NCBI GenBank assembly: GCA_033557465.1
Contig: CM066031.1
Coordinates: 1,073,970,448-1,074,034,447, forward strand
Source of the DNA: Ichthyophis bannanicus
Lineage: Eukaryota; Chordata; Amphibia; Gymnophiona; Ichthyophiidae
Reading direction: 5' to 3'
DNA: 64,000 nt
Notes under the pieces: generated by a model
Told to the model about the DNA's origin: nothing
What the model saw: the letters and a program-made list of their open reading frames with translations, nothing else
Databases searched by the model: none
Shown: positions 22,373 to 32,525 of the stretch, one piece after another
How positions within the stretch are numbered: position 1 is the first letter of the stretch
Layout of the letters: each line of letters opens with the position of its first letter
Made by a program: the position numbers and the translations under genes

Positions 22373-22659
22373 AGAAGAACGGGCAACATACAAATAGTCC
22401 ACTGATCTTTGGGATTTTTTGAAAGTTTAATACTACTTTAATAATAGCACGATGTCCATATATGCATTTTTATAGAATTGATCTAGGAGGGATGGTTTTG
22501 AGATGATTGCAATTGAGTTTAATAATGAAAATCATGGGGGTCCCAGGAGGTCTAAAAGCTAATTGAAAAGGGGCACAAGGCTGATGTTTCACCTAGGGGG
22601 CCTAATACCCTTGCACTGTTCCTGAGCATGTGGGTATTTCACTGTATGTATAGCTTTGC
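22373..22659. other. No recognisable feature
   Basis: Non-coding interval between a CR1 3' end and a SINE. Confidence 0.4.
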
Positions 22660-22885
22660 AAATGCAATGTGTGCCTTTGAGTCAGTCCTGACTCCTGGTG
22701 ACCCAGAAGCTCCTGGGTTTTCTTGGCAGTGTCACTGGAAGTAGATTGCCAGGCCTTTCTTCTGAGGCAATGGAGAGTTAAGTGACTTGCCCAAGGCCAC
22801 AAGGAGTGCTAGTGGGAATCAAACCCTGGTTGCTTGGTTACCAAGCCAGTGCTCTAACCACTAGGCTACTCCTCCACTCCACTGT
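22660..22885 (-). mobile_element. tRNA-headed SINE, minus strand
   Basis: On the minus strand the element starts with a tRNA-like head (gtggcctagtggttagagc / gcaaccagggtttgattccc holds A-box and B-box-like sequences). It continues ccttgggcaagtcacttaac, gaaaggcctggcaatctact and ends aggagtcaggactgactcaa, aggcacacattgc. The plus-strand copy at 34252-34485 has the same organisation. Confidence 0.75.
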
Positions 22886-22954
22886 ATACTTTTACCCACA
22901 GGGAAAACAAGGCATGTTTGATTTGGGAGACGAAAAGTAGAAGCAATGATAGAA

Positions 22955-23010
22955 TTCTATTACTACTACTACTATTTACGATATCATTTATAATGCTTAG
23001 TAGACAGGGC
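22955..23010 (-). mobile_element. L2-like LINE tail, minus strand
   Basis: On the minus strand: cattataaatgatatcgtaa then atagtagtagtagtagtaat, matching the GCGCTATAAA...(TAG)n style of L2 ends at 1760-1806. Only the tail is left. Confidence 0.5.
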
Positions 23011-24344
23011 CCTTGGACATGTAGCTGGTGCTAGTTAATTACAGAGGATGCCAGCTTGAGGGAAATGAGTCCCCCCGTAGTCCCCCTGTGAAGGGCTGGC
23101 CGGAAAGCACACTTTTTGGAAATCTGCATGTGCCAGGGCATAAGTGTAAACCCCGACATGGAGAACGTTGGCCTTGCATGTACATTCCCTATATGAAATG
23201 GGGATACACATGTAGATTTTTAACCCACCTAGGTCCCCAACACGTCTCCTCAAAACTTTCCCATACTGTACCAAGGGCATTCATATCTAAATTGGCCTTT
23301 TTCTATGAAGTAAACAACAATCACCACGCTGAGAGTGACTAACTGTCAATAACATAAAACAACCCTCAGCCAACAGTTAATTAAACAGGCCCCATCTTTT
23401 AAATAATATTTCTCTAATTACATTCAAAAGCATCCAAAGTGCTCAAAGCTATAAATTATAGAAAACCCTCCAGGGTCGGCTCCAGGGAATCAGCCAATAT
23501 ACTTATAGCTCAAAGAGGAGGAGAAAGGACCTCATGATGAAAGAGTATCCCTCGATGTGGCAGACAACTACCATAGGGGAATTGTTTGATACTGCATCAT
23601 CATCTAAAAAACTCCTCCGTCCACCCAATTTTTATTAATCACTACCATGCTTATTAAAAAAGGACTTGTTTAATAATAACTGTGAATTCACTTACAATAT
23701 TGACTATTTGTATGATACACATAGAACTTATTCAGGTAAAGCAGCCAATACCGGTTAGCCATCCAACTGGCTCAATCAGTGCTCCAGGGCTACGATATAC
23801 CTGCAATAAAAGTAGAAGAGCTATTATTCACCAATTTTTAGGAGAATCTCATAAACTGCTCTTCTTAACTTAGCAGATGTTGATTTCCCTCTGAAGCTCC
23901 TGGTAGCTGACCCTGTAGGGTTTTCTATCATTTATAGCTTTGGACAGTTTAGATCCTTTTCATGCAGGCCTTTGACACATATGGATGAAATTTAGACATG
24001 TATATGCCTGTGATACACATGCAAATCGCGAATAAGGCATCTAAAATAACCCTCTTATCCAACAGCCGTGTCCACTCTATATGTATATTTGGCAATTCCC
24101 TGGAGGAGCAGTATAATGGTTAGAGCAATATAAGGGCAGCTCAGACATTAAGATTTATTTTTAAAAATAACCGTGGAAGTAGCAGCTTTTAAACTGAATG
24201 GGATTATCAAATTTCGTTGCTGAAAATACATGATTGATACGGAGTGTTAGGGACATTTTCTAATTTGAATCATAGTTGAATCCTTCTGTATTGTGTAACT
24301 ATTTAGCATGGGTTTTGAAGTAGAAAAATCTCATTTGATTTGGT
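23011..24344. other. No recognisable gene
   Basis: About 1.3 kb of non-coding DNA with no identified repeat. Confidence 0.4.
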
Positions 24345-24740
24345 CTGATTTACCTTAAATGCATTAACCATTAGTGCAGGGTTTGATGCGTGATAACATC
24401 CCACACTAACCGGTTAATGCATGATTTGACGGGGACTGGGCGGGTTAGGAGCATAATATGGGCATTGATGGCATGTTGCGATTAGTGCACATCAGCCACA
24501 TCTGTTGCCATTAGTGTGGGTGCACCTAATACAAGCTCAGTGGGTGATGTTAAGTGCCCCTGTGTGCTGGTTAGCACAGCGCTGTGTGTTAGCATTGCGC
24601 TATCGGCATGGGAGACGGATACACACACCCTCAAAATTTCTCACAGGCCTATGTGCTAATTTGGTAGCACAGTCACATGCTACCGACTTACACCTTGGTG
24701 AACATGCTCCTTAGCGTGAATCAATTCTAATTCACTTAAA
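24345..24740. repeat. Dispersed repeat, copy 1
   Basis: Shares a series of blocks with 25585-25990 in the same order: atcccacactaac / aatcccacactag, atgggcattgatggcatgtt / gtgggcattgatggtgcatt, gtgcacctaat / ggcacacctaatgc, and ggttagcacagcgc / ggttaccacagtgcc. Fragments with a similar ggtatgtttactaaa start appear at 28285 and 28981. Unnamed family, non-coding. Confidence 0.5.
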
Positions 24741-25384
24741 GTGCTAAAATTAATTTTCATAATTCATTATAAAGCACATATTAATTAAATTTGATTTAGT
24801 GTTATTTAATTCACTTTAACTAGACATGTGTATTTTGTCCATTGTAACATGATGTATTCAACCCAACACACCCTTAATCCTATCATAGTTTTGAACATCC
24901 CAAGTCATTGCCAAGTTGTCATTATCTCCACATTACTTGACAAATTCCCCCATATTGCATTTTGTGGTCTCCTTAGTATTTCTGAAACCTTAGTATTATT
25001 TATTTTAAGTTCTGTACGGTGTATTGAATTTATTTACACATTAAATACACTTGCTGGCAGAGTGTCCATTGGTTGAAAAAAATGTTCTGCTGGTTTAACT
25101 AGATGAACAAGATTGCAAATTTTATTGCTTCTCTTTGCAAAAGCAGTGAAGATCAGCAGAGCACAATGTGATGATTGTGAAGGAACGTGATCCCTATACA
25201 GCATCCTGGCACAACATCCCAGGCGGGGCAGTGGAGAGAAAGGATGATGATGACTCAGGGCTGTAGTCTAATCAACTCGATGAATACACCCGAGCAAGTA
25301 AGGCGGTGCCAATGCATTGGGTTTTCACAGTGAGTAGTGTGTGACTCTTCATGAAGGTACAAGATGAATTTCAAGGTTACTTCA

Positions 25385-25540
25385 GGTGTGTCAAACTCCA
25401 GTCCTGGAGGGCAGGATGTCCCTAATGACATATATTTGCATACAATGGGGCAGTGCATGCAAATATATACATGCATATTTATTAGGGCTATCCTAAAAAC
25501 CTGACTGGTTTGTGACCTCCAGGACTGACACCATTGGGTT
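25385..25540. repeat. Palindromic interspersed repeat, second copy
   Basis: gtgtcaaactccagtcctgg and aggactgacaccattggg are inverted partners at the two ends. The inner blocks ggatgtccctaatgacatat and atttattagggctatcct are also inverted partners, flanking a gcatgcaaatatat centre. Same family as 20690-20885. Confidence 0.65.
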
Positions 25541-25584
25541 ACATTTTCAAAAGGTCACAAGGAAAGCAGGCATCTAAAATAGGT

Positions 25585-25990
25585 GCTTAGGGGCGTGTTT
25601 ACTAAACCGCGCTAAGCGTTAGCATGGGGTTTAGCATGCAGAAGGTGCAGTTTGCTGAAAATCCCACACTAGTAGTTAGTGCATGATGAGTGGAGACAGA
25701 GCAGGCTGGGGCAGAAAGTGGGCATTGATGGTGCATTGTGGTTAGTGCAGGCATAATGGGCACATGCTAACTGTGATTGTCGCTATTAGAATGGGCACAC
25801 CTAATGCAACCTCATTGAGTGGAGTTAGTTGCATCCTTGTACTGGGTTACCACAGTGCCACTGCATTCATTCCATGCCAACAGCAGAGGAAGAGACGCAC
25901 ATACCCCTTGAAGTTGGTGCAGGCGTCCACACAGATTTTGAGGCCCAAACACGCTTTACTGGCACAATCTTCAGTAAATATGTCCCTTAG
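25585..25990. repeat. Dispersed repeat, copy 2
   Basis: Begins ggggcgtgtttactaaaccg and follows the block order described for 24345-24740, about 1.2 kb away in the same orientation. Confidence 0.5.
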
Positions 25991-26924
25991 ATAGTTATTC
26001 ACATTAGCTAGACAAATTTTCTGACAAATCTAGTGAATTTTCAAACACCTCTTGTTGTACATCTATGTATTTTGTATAACTTTGGATACAGTATCGGGGG
26101 AGGGGGTTAAATTGTGAAGATTTTTAGGTGCATATATGTATGTGATAGCAAACAGGTATAAGTTGTTTTATGGTTTTTGCTCTTAGGGATTCTGTGTGGA
26201 GGAAGGTTGGGAGAGGGGAAGGCAAGTGAAAGACATGTCAGAGAGTGGTGTGGAGTTACTGATTCCTTTGGTCTCTCAGGGAGAAGCTGTAATGCCCTCT
26301 GCTTTAGGAAACAAAAGGTAGAGTTACACTAGGTCCACAACAATTTTATTGCAGGTCAAGGTGGGTGAAGGTAGGGGAAGGAATTTAACTGAGCTGAACA
26401 GTGGCTTAATAAATGTGCGATTGTTGGTAAGGTGAAAACTACACTGAGTTGATTAGATATTCTGCTTTGGATACTACATGTGATTGAAAGTTAGCTGTAA
26501 GTTAATGATTTTGTCATTTTAACTAGTTAAGCCCCCAATGATATCAGATTTTCTTCAGCCCTGTTGAGGAGGCTTTTGTATAGTTGTGCGGACTACTTTT
26601 GCACCAAAAAAGGTCTCACTACTCCATTTGTCAGTGTGAGGTTCTGTTATTGGAAACAGCGGGGAAGTTAAGGTTGCCAGTTTTATTAATATATGTGCTC
26701 AAATTGAATTATCAGGAGATGACAGATTTGATGCAACAAATTTTTGATATCCCGATAGAAAGGCCTTGAGGAAGATGTAGGGATGTTACCCTGACTGAAA
26801 TGGTATTTAAAGCTGATGCCACAGAAGAATTGAAAGAAATATCATTACACCAGAAAGATGTATTACAACTATTTGTTAAACTGAACTAATCTGTTATGTT
26901 TTTTTGAAGGTAGGAATAAGCAGA
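25991..26924. other. No recognisable gene
   Basis: Non-coding; short frames without recognisable domains. Confidence 0.4.
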
Positions 26925-28200
26925 TAGACAAAGGTGAGTCGGTTGATATAGTGTATCTAGATCTCAGAAAGCCTTTGTCAAGGTCCCTCATGAGAGACTC
27001 TTGGTGAAATTAAAAAGTCATGGGATAGGAGGCAGTGCACTATTGTGGATCAGGAACTGGTTAAAAGATAGAAAGCAGAGGGTAGGGCTAAATGGCCAAT
27101 TTTCCCAATGGAGAAAGGTGAATAGTAGAGTACCTCAGCGATCTGTGCTGGGTCAGCTGCTTTTTAACATATTTGTAAATGACCTGGAAATGGGAACAAT
27201 GAGTGAGGTAATCAAATTTGCAGATGACACAAAATTATTCAAAGTTGTTAAAACCCATGAGGATTGTGAAAAATTGCAAGAGCACCTTGATAAATTGGAA
27301 GACTGGGCATCTAAATGGCAGATGAAATTTAATGTGGACAAGAGCAAGGTTATGCACCTAGGAAAGAACAACCCAAACTTGCAAGGTTGCAAGGTTCCAC
27401 ATTAGGAACCACCACCCAAGAAAATGATTTAGGAGCCATTGTGGATAAGATGTTAAAACCCTCTGCCTAGTGTGCAGCGGCGGCCAAGAGAGCAAATAGA
27501 ATGCTAGGTATCATAAGGAAAGGAATGTAGAATAAAATAAAGGCTATTATAATGTCTCTGTATCATTCCATGGTGTGACCTCACCTTGAATATTGTGTGC
27601 AATTCTGGTCACCATATCTTAAAAAGGATATAGCATTATTAGAAAAGGTACAGAGAAGAGCCACCAAAATGGTAAAGAAGATGGAAGGATACCCCTATGA
27701 AGAGAGGCTAAAAAGGTTAGGGCTCTTCAACATGGAAAAGAGATGACTGAGGGGAGATATGATAGAGGTCTATAAATTAATGAATGGAGTGGAACGGGTA
27801 AACATAGATCGATTGTTTACACCATCAAAATATAGAAAGACTAGGGGACATGCAATGAAGTTACAAGGTAACCTATTTAAGACTAATAAGAGAACATACT
27901 TTTTCACTCAACAAGTAATCAAACTCTGGAATTACGTACCGGAGGGTGTAATAAAAGCTGTTAGTGTAGCCAGGTTTAAAAAAGGTTTGGACAAGTTCCT
28001 GGAGGAAAGGTCCATAAACCATTATTAAAGGGGACCCGGGATATCCACTGCTTGCCCCAGTACAAGCATTGTGGAACCTGTGTCTTTTGGGGAAACTGCT
28101 AGGTACTTGTGGCCTAGATTGGCCACTGTTGGAAACAGGATACTGGGCTTGATGGACCTTGGTCTAACCCAGAATAGCATATCTTATGTTATGTTCTAAC
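26925..28200 (+). mobile_element. CR1-like LINE, 5'-truncated and degraded
   Basis: The element starts within the RT domain and ends with a CR1-type 3' UTR (gtggcctagattggccactg, ttggaaacaggatactgggc, ttgatggaccttggtctaac, then cttatgttatgttc). It is a different CR1 subfamily from the elements at 22085 and 52050, whose 3' UTRs end in TTTCTATG repeats. Confidence 0.8.
26940..28028 (+). pseudogene. CR1-like reverse transcriptase remnant
   Basis: In order the sequence encodes DIVYLDLRK, a broken segment near 26965-27000, LLWIRNWLKDRKQRVGLNGQ, VPQRSVLGQLLFNIFVNDLE, the catalytic FADDTKLF, WQMKFNVDKSKVMHLGK, then after frame breaks MIEVYKLMNG and NYVPEGVIKAVSVARFKKGL near the C-terminus. Stops and frameshifts separate the frames 27001-27405 and 27759-28028 (between them lie [13 protein letters not shown] residues in other frames). 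RT function is lost. The order and spacing are those of CR1-clade LINE proteins. Confidence 0.8.
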
Positions 28201-28452
28201 CTGTATTGCGCTGCCTTTTTAGTAACAATGGTGTCTCATGGCTTTAGACAAGAAGTTAAGCAGATTATGCATTTAAAGATCATGGGGTATGTTTAATAAA
28301 CTGTGGTAATGTCACTCGCATTAGGTTCTGCGGTAAAGGTACAGATGCCCATATAAAGGCATGGGTGGTGCATCGTTACAGCAAGCTGTATCAGCTAACG
28401 CATGTTACAAGGCACCTTAGACTAACGTGCATTACAAGGCACCGTATAAGCA
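28201..28452. repeat. Dispersed-repeat fragment (ggtatgtttaataaa start)
   Basis: Contains ggggtatgtttaataaactg, gtaatgtcactcgcattagg and cggtaaaggtac, resembling the beginning of the repeats at 25585 and 28981. Boundaries unclear. Confidence 0.35.
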
Positions 28453-28640
28453 GTAGTTCTCAACCTTTTTTGTACTGTGACCCCTTTTACCATTGGTCAA
28501 CTTGTGGTGACCCCCAATGATAAAATCAAATGCATCTCTCTTCCTTTATCGTTAACGCATTGTCGCTGTAATCATTTGTTGAATTACACAGGTCTGCGAC
28601 TAAAAAACTGTTTGATTATTTTCATCAAATTTCCATGTAT
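28453..28640 (+). mobile_element. Possible non-autonomous hAT-type fragment
   Basis: Begins cagtagttctcaaccttttt, tgtactgtgacccctttta and gtggtgacccccaatgataa, a sequence type I associate with short non-autonomous hAT transposons. The far end and target duplication were not located. Confidence 0.3.
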
Positions 28641-28980
28641 TTTGGTATGCTGAAAACAAATAAAATATTGAAAAAACTCCTAGACGTCATGATTTGCCAC
28701 AACATGCAAATTTGTCTTCAAATTTATCAAATTTTTTCAAATTACTATTAATTAATTCAAATTACTATTAATTAATTCACATAAGTGCATTTAAGATATA
28801 AAATGCCAAAAAACCTTAAAGGGGTTGTCCGAGTTATGTAAAAAAATATATAGCACTGTAAATCTGATGGTCAGCAATATATACATAAGCTAAGCAAGTT
28901 TTAAGTCCGTGCTTCGTAGCAAAAAACCTGTGAGAGAGTCAGTTGGTCCATTAGATGATAAAGGGGTTAAAGGAGCACTA

Positions 28981-29189
28981 AGGGGTATGTTTACTAAAAC
29001 CCCGGTGAAGTTCGGGCCGCGGTAGTGTGCAGGTGCCATATAAGGAGTGGGCGTTCCCCACTAAAGAAGAAAATCCAGAATTTACATATGCGCTAAGGTG
29101 CGTGGCGCCCATGTGCGCCCCGCACCTTAGCGCATGAGATAGCTGCGTGGGAGGCATAAGTGCCGCGCTGAAGTGCAAGAAAAAGAGCA
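28981..29189. repeat. Dispersed-repeat fragment adjoining the SINE array
   Basis: Starts ggggtatgtttactaaaacc, then gggccgcggtagtgtgcagg and ggtgccatataaggagtggg, and runs into the first tRNA-like unit through cgcgctgaagtgcaag. Confidence 0.35.
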
Positions 29190-29190
29190 G

Positions 29191-29259
29191 AGCCACAGCA
29201 CAATGGTTAAGACACTGACCACCAGTGCAGGGATCAGGGGTTCAATCCCCCACAGTGCC
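29191..29259 (+). repeat. tRNA-like SINE head, unit 1
   Basis: acagcacaatggttaagaca holds an A-box-like TGGTTAAGACACTGA; ggggttcaatcccccacag holds a B-box-like GGTTCAATCCC. No complete cloverleaf was established, so it is not called a tRNA gene. Confidence 0.65.
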
Positions 29260-29431
29260 TATCAAAGACAGCTGGCTGAGGCATTAATTTATGAGGCACA
29301 GAAATACTGGGCATCATAAGGCGGCACGCTAATGTTTTTGGCGGCATATTAATACTGGGCGGCATAAGGCGACGCGCTGATGTTTATGGAGGCAGTATAA
29401 TACTGGGCGGTATAAGTGGTGCGCTGAAGTG

Positions 29432-30423
29432 TGTGATAAGGAAGCTTATCATAGCTCAGGAAGGAGCAATAGTAAAGGTGAAGTGACTCTGAACAAGCAA
29501 CCTGTCAGTTCTGGTATAAATAAGAAAACAGAATTTTCCCATAAAAGACTACCAGTCCCAGAATGCACCAGGTTTCCAACAGCCATTAGAGGAACTGAAG
29601 TGGGGAAACGTGTGTTCAATCAGGAGGGCTATGAGGTAATCCCCAAGCACTCATCTCAAAGGGCAGGGCCTGATTCAGCACAGCTGCGCTGTGCTAGGGT
29701 GGAGCACTCATCTAAGCAGAATAAAGGTAGAGTTTATTCTACAGAGAATCATCCTCAGATTCATCTGGGACATCATCCTCATCCTCAGTTTCATCTGGGA
29801 GATCCTCAGATTCAGCTTGGAGATTCTTAGTATCTTGGCAGCTTCATCATCTGGAGGATCATCAGAAGAAGAAGCCAGTGCGGATGGACAGAGAGGGCAA
29901 GAAACCCTTTGGAAGAAAAAAGAGAAAAGCATTTGGGAGGTCTAAAGGAGTCCAGAGCAGTACGTATACTGGGAGACATTCAAAAGGCCAGCATACACCA
30001 TTGGACTGGGGAAAACCAGAGGAGTGGTGCTGCAGAGCTAGGCATCTCCAGACGGTACCTGTGAGGGAGACGGCTGCACTTGGAAGGGACCCTAGGACCC
30101 GTGCCAGAAGGTATGTGAAGAGAGATCCAGTGTCCAGGGATCTGGATTGGAAGGCTGGACATAAGAACTGGACTACATACTGGCCAGGCTATTTAGAGAG
30201 GAACTCTAACAGCAATAGAAGCTCATGTATGAACACTGATCTATGCCCTAGCTATAACCTTGAAAGACAGCAGGGAAACAAGTATTCTCCTGAGAGTGCT
30301 CCATTGAGAAATTCCTCTGTGCCAATCCATGATATTGAACCCATGATTGTTGAAGAAGGGGGAGAGGTCTTAGATACAGGCTGTGAATACATGGATTGCT
30401 CTCTGTCTAAACTCCTTTGGTAA
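29432..30423 (+). pseudogene. Open frame entering LTR-like copy A from its first base
   Basis: The first frame begins CDKEAYHSSGRS exactly at the element's TG terminus, has no ATG for about 80 codons and runs to 29830. It then breaks in a region of tcatctggga repeats; a second frame (29878-30423) continues with KKPFGRKKRKAFGRSK, a basic cluster, and ends EYMDCSLSKLLW. Copy C carries the same two halves with a frameshift at about the same place. The lack of a start codon and the frame beginning at the LTR edge suggest the tail of a gene that started upstream in the parent element. The product is unidentified: hydrophilic, basic, with no membrane segment seen. Confidence 0.5.
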
Positions 30424-31050
30424 TTTACTGTTACAAAGTACAACAACCATCACAAAGAAATACAAACTTGTTCTTTAATCTACTCAGAAAAGCTCCTGAG
30501 TAGGATTTGAGCCATGCAGTAGAAAGCAAGCCAGCTAAGGGGTTTCGGCTGGGTAACTGCTAGCAATTGAGCCTTACCTAATTGCTTGTGAGCTCTGAGG
30601 AAATCACTTCTGAGTCTATGTGTGAAGATATAAGAAGTTAACCTGAAAAGAACAGTTTTTCCCTACTTTGTGGGTTTTGTTTGTTGATTAAAGCAATGCT
30701 AAGAAAATATTAGCTAGAGCCTACAGAAAAGACCAGTTTGTTACCAACCAGGTCTTTATTCTTTTGATTTGATTGCCTGACAAGTTCAGCTGTTGTTTTC
30801 CTGATTTTGTTTTTCTAAGTTTAACACTGAAAGCAAGTATCCTGTTTTATGTGCTACCAAGCATATCTGTGTTGGGAGAAATAACCCCATAAATAAATAT
30901 CTTATTGGCTTTACACTCAAGCACAACTAATTATTGTGAGTGGCTGTGTCTGGTGTGAATGGACTGCATTTCCCACAATCCCTTGCAAATCATATTGATA
31001 TATGCCTTTGCCAAGACTGTGAACATTCTCACCCAGGCATCCGTCTGACA
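29432..31050 (+). mobile_element. LTR-like element copy A (probable solo LTR)
   Basis: Begins TGTGATAAGG and ends CCGTCTGACA, bounded by the 4-bp duplication agtg (29428-29431 and 31051-31054). The empty site is visible in the neighbouring SINE unit (gctgaagtgcaagaaaaaga at 29169-29188), which proves the insertion limits. A TATA-like gatataagaag lies near 30628 and AATAAA near 30890, the order expected for U3-R-U5. The element is very similar to copy C at 60377-61932 and related to copy B at 38702-40501. A frame opens at its first base. No internal retroviral genes are present. An old LTR of an LTR retrotransposon or endogenous retrovirus is the best reading. Confidence 0.7.
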
Positions 31051-31069
31051 AGTGCAAGAGAACGAGCAG

Positions 31070-31138
31070 AGCCACAGCACAATGGTTAAGACACTGACCA
31101 ACAGTGCACGGATCAGGGGTTCAACCCCCACAGTGCCC
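31070..31138 (+). repeat. tRNA-like SINE head, unit 2
   Basis: gccacagcacaatggttaag, acactgaccaacagtgcacg, then ggttcaacccccacagtgcc. Lies 20 bp downstream of LTR-like copy A; its left part is the continuation of the interrupted unit. Confidence 0.65.
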
Positions 31139-31229
31139 AATGGAGACAGCTGGCTGAGGCACTATTTTAGGAGCCATTTAAATGATGGGTGGCATAAGGC
31201 GGTGCGCTGATGTGCAATCACAGGAACAG

Positions 31230-31299
31230 AATCACAGCACAATGGTTAATACACTGACCAATGGTGCAGGGATCAAGGGTGCAATCCTACACAGTGCCC
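31230..31299 (+). repeat. tRNA-like SINE head, unit 3
   Basis: atcacagcacaatggttaat, then gggtgcaatcctacacagtg; the B-box-like part is more diverged than in other units. Confidence 0.6.
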
Positions 31300-31458
31300 A
31301 TTGAAGATGGCTGGCTGGCATCATTTTAGGAGGCATATAAATAATGGGCGGCAGAAGGCGGCGCGCTGATGGCCATAAGGTGGTGCGCTAATGTTGTTGG
31401 GGGCATTGTAATGTCGGCATGCATATGGCGGCACGCTGATGTAAAAGCACAGGAACAG

Positions 31459-31528
31459 AACCACAGCACAATGGTTACGGCACTGACCAATGGTGCAGGG
31501 ATCAGGGGTTCAATCCCCCACATTTCCC
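31459..31528 (+). repeat. tRNA-like SINE head, unit 4
   Basis: accacagcacaatggttacg, gcactgaccaatggtgcagg, ggttcaatcccccacatttc. About 229 bp after unit 3. Confidence 0.65.
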
Positions 31529-31667
31529 AATGAAGACAGCTGGCTGAAGCGTTATCCTAAGAGGCAGATAAATAATGGTTGGCATAAGGCAGCGTGCTAA
31601 TCTTTTTGGAGGCTTTTTAATATTGGGAGGCATATGGCGGCGCGCTGATGTAAAAGCACAGGATCAG

Positions 31668-31738
31668 AACCACAGCACAATGGTTAAGGCACTGACCAAT
31701 GGTGCAGGGATCAGGGGTTCAATCCCCCACATTGCCCA
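31668..31738 (+). repeat. tRNA-like SINE head, unit 5
   Basis: accacagcacaatggttaag, gcactgaccaatggtgcagg, ggttcaatcccccacattgc. About 209 bp after unit 4. Confidence 0.65.
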
Positions 31739-32083
31739 ATGAACAAGGCTGGCTGAAGCATTACCTGTTAGGGGTAATATTGCTTTAGGAAGCCTTTATC
31801 ATATTTTTTGGGAATTATTACTGCTAGGAAATGTACTCTCAAAGCAGTGTAACATAAGGTGCCCTACAAGTAGCCCCAGAGGGCACATCTTTAAATGCAG
31901 TGTCTGCCACGGCACCGTACAATGTTGCTGAAGGTGAGGCCGATAAGGCGCCATATTGGGTGCCCTATGAGGCAGGGAAAGGTCAGAGCACTGTTTCAGA
32001 TGGCAGCACTGTGCATTATAACGTATGGAAATCGTAAGTAGGTGGGCTGACATGTAAGGTGGAACAGCAGTGTAGTACACTGG

Positions 32084-32469
32084 TGTCAGCATACATGACA
32101 TAGGAGTCACGGCTTTCTCCCCAGACCATGTATTTCATGCAGCTGTGTTACTTTGGTGATGTCAGTCCCCAAGCGTAATAGGGCAGTTTACAAGATGAGA
32201 TTAACTCTGACACCCTGTTGATATCAGTCTCCAGGGCCTGTCTGCAGCCCCTCCTTGCTAAATCAAGAATGGCAGGTCTGCCATTCTAGATTTAGCAAGG
32301 AGGGGCTGGAGACAGGCCCTGGAGACTGATATCAACAGGGTGTCAGAGTTAATCTCATCTTGTAAACTGCCCTATTACCTTTGGAGACTGACATCACCAG
32401 AGTAACATAGCTGCATGAAATACAAGGTCTGGGGAAAAAGCCGTAACTCCTATGACATGTATGCTGACA
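32084..32469. repeat. Long near-perfect palindrome, arms about 190 nt
   Basis: The centre is the 2-base gt at 32276-32277 in ggcaggtctgcc. The left arm (32084-32275) pairs almost base for base with 32278-32469, including cagcatacatgacataggag, ggtaatagggcag-type and ctgatatcaacagggtgtca blocks. Only scattered mismatches occur. The right arm runs directly into a tRNA-like segment (32468). No coding content; a foldback transposon or recent inverted duplication. Confidence 0.88.
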
Positions 32470-32525
32470 ACTGGTTAAGACACTGAATGATGGTGCAGGG
32501 GTCATGGGTTGAAATCTCCAGTGAA
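32468..32525 (+). repeat. tRNA-like SINE head, unit 6 (diverged)
   Basis: actggttaagacactgaatg, atggtgcaggggtcatgggt, tgaaatctccagtg: the same head as the array units with a weaker B box, abutting the palindrome. Confidence 0.5.

Larger units (their letters stand above)
29190..31780 (+). repeat. Tandem array of tRNA-headed SINE units
   Basis: Five tRNA-like heads (29191, 31070, 31230, 31459, 31668) recur in one orientation, with a sixth diverged copy at 32468. Where undisturbed, unit spacing is about 210-230 bp: head, then gacagctggctgaagc-like, then gaggcagataaataatgg and ggcataaggcggcgcgctga. A 1.6-kb LTR-like element interrupts the array at 29432-31050. The block 29300-29425 also carries about three short ggcggcata...cgcgctgatg subrepeats. 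Confidence 0.75.

Noticed and set aside
29191..31738. Functional tRNA genes.
   Set aside because: Only A- and B-box-like blocks are clear; no convincing cloverleaf or anticodon arm was found, and the units behave as SINE heads.
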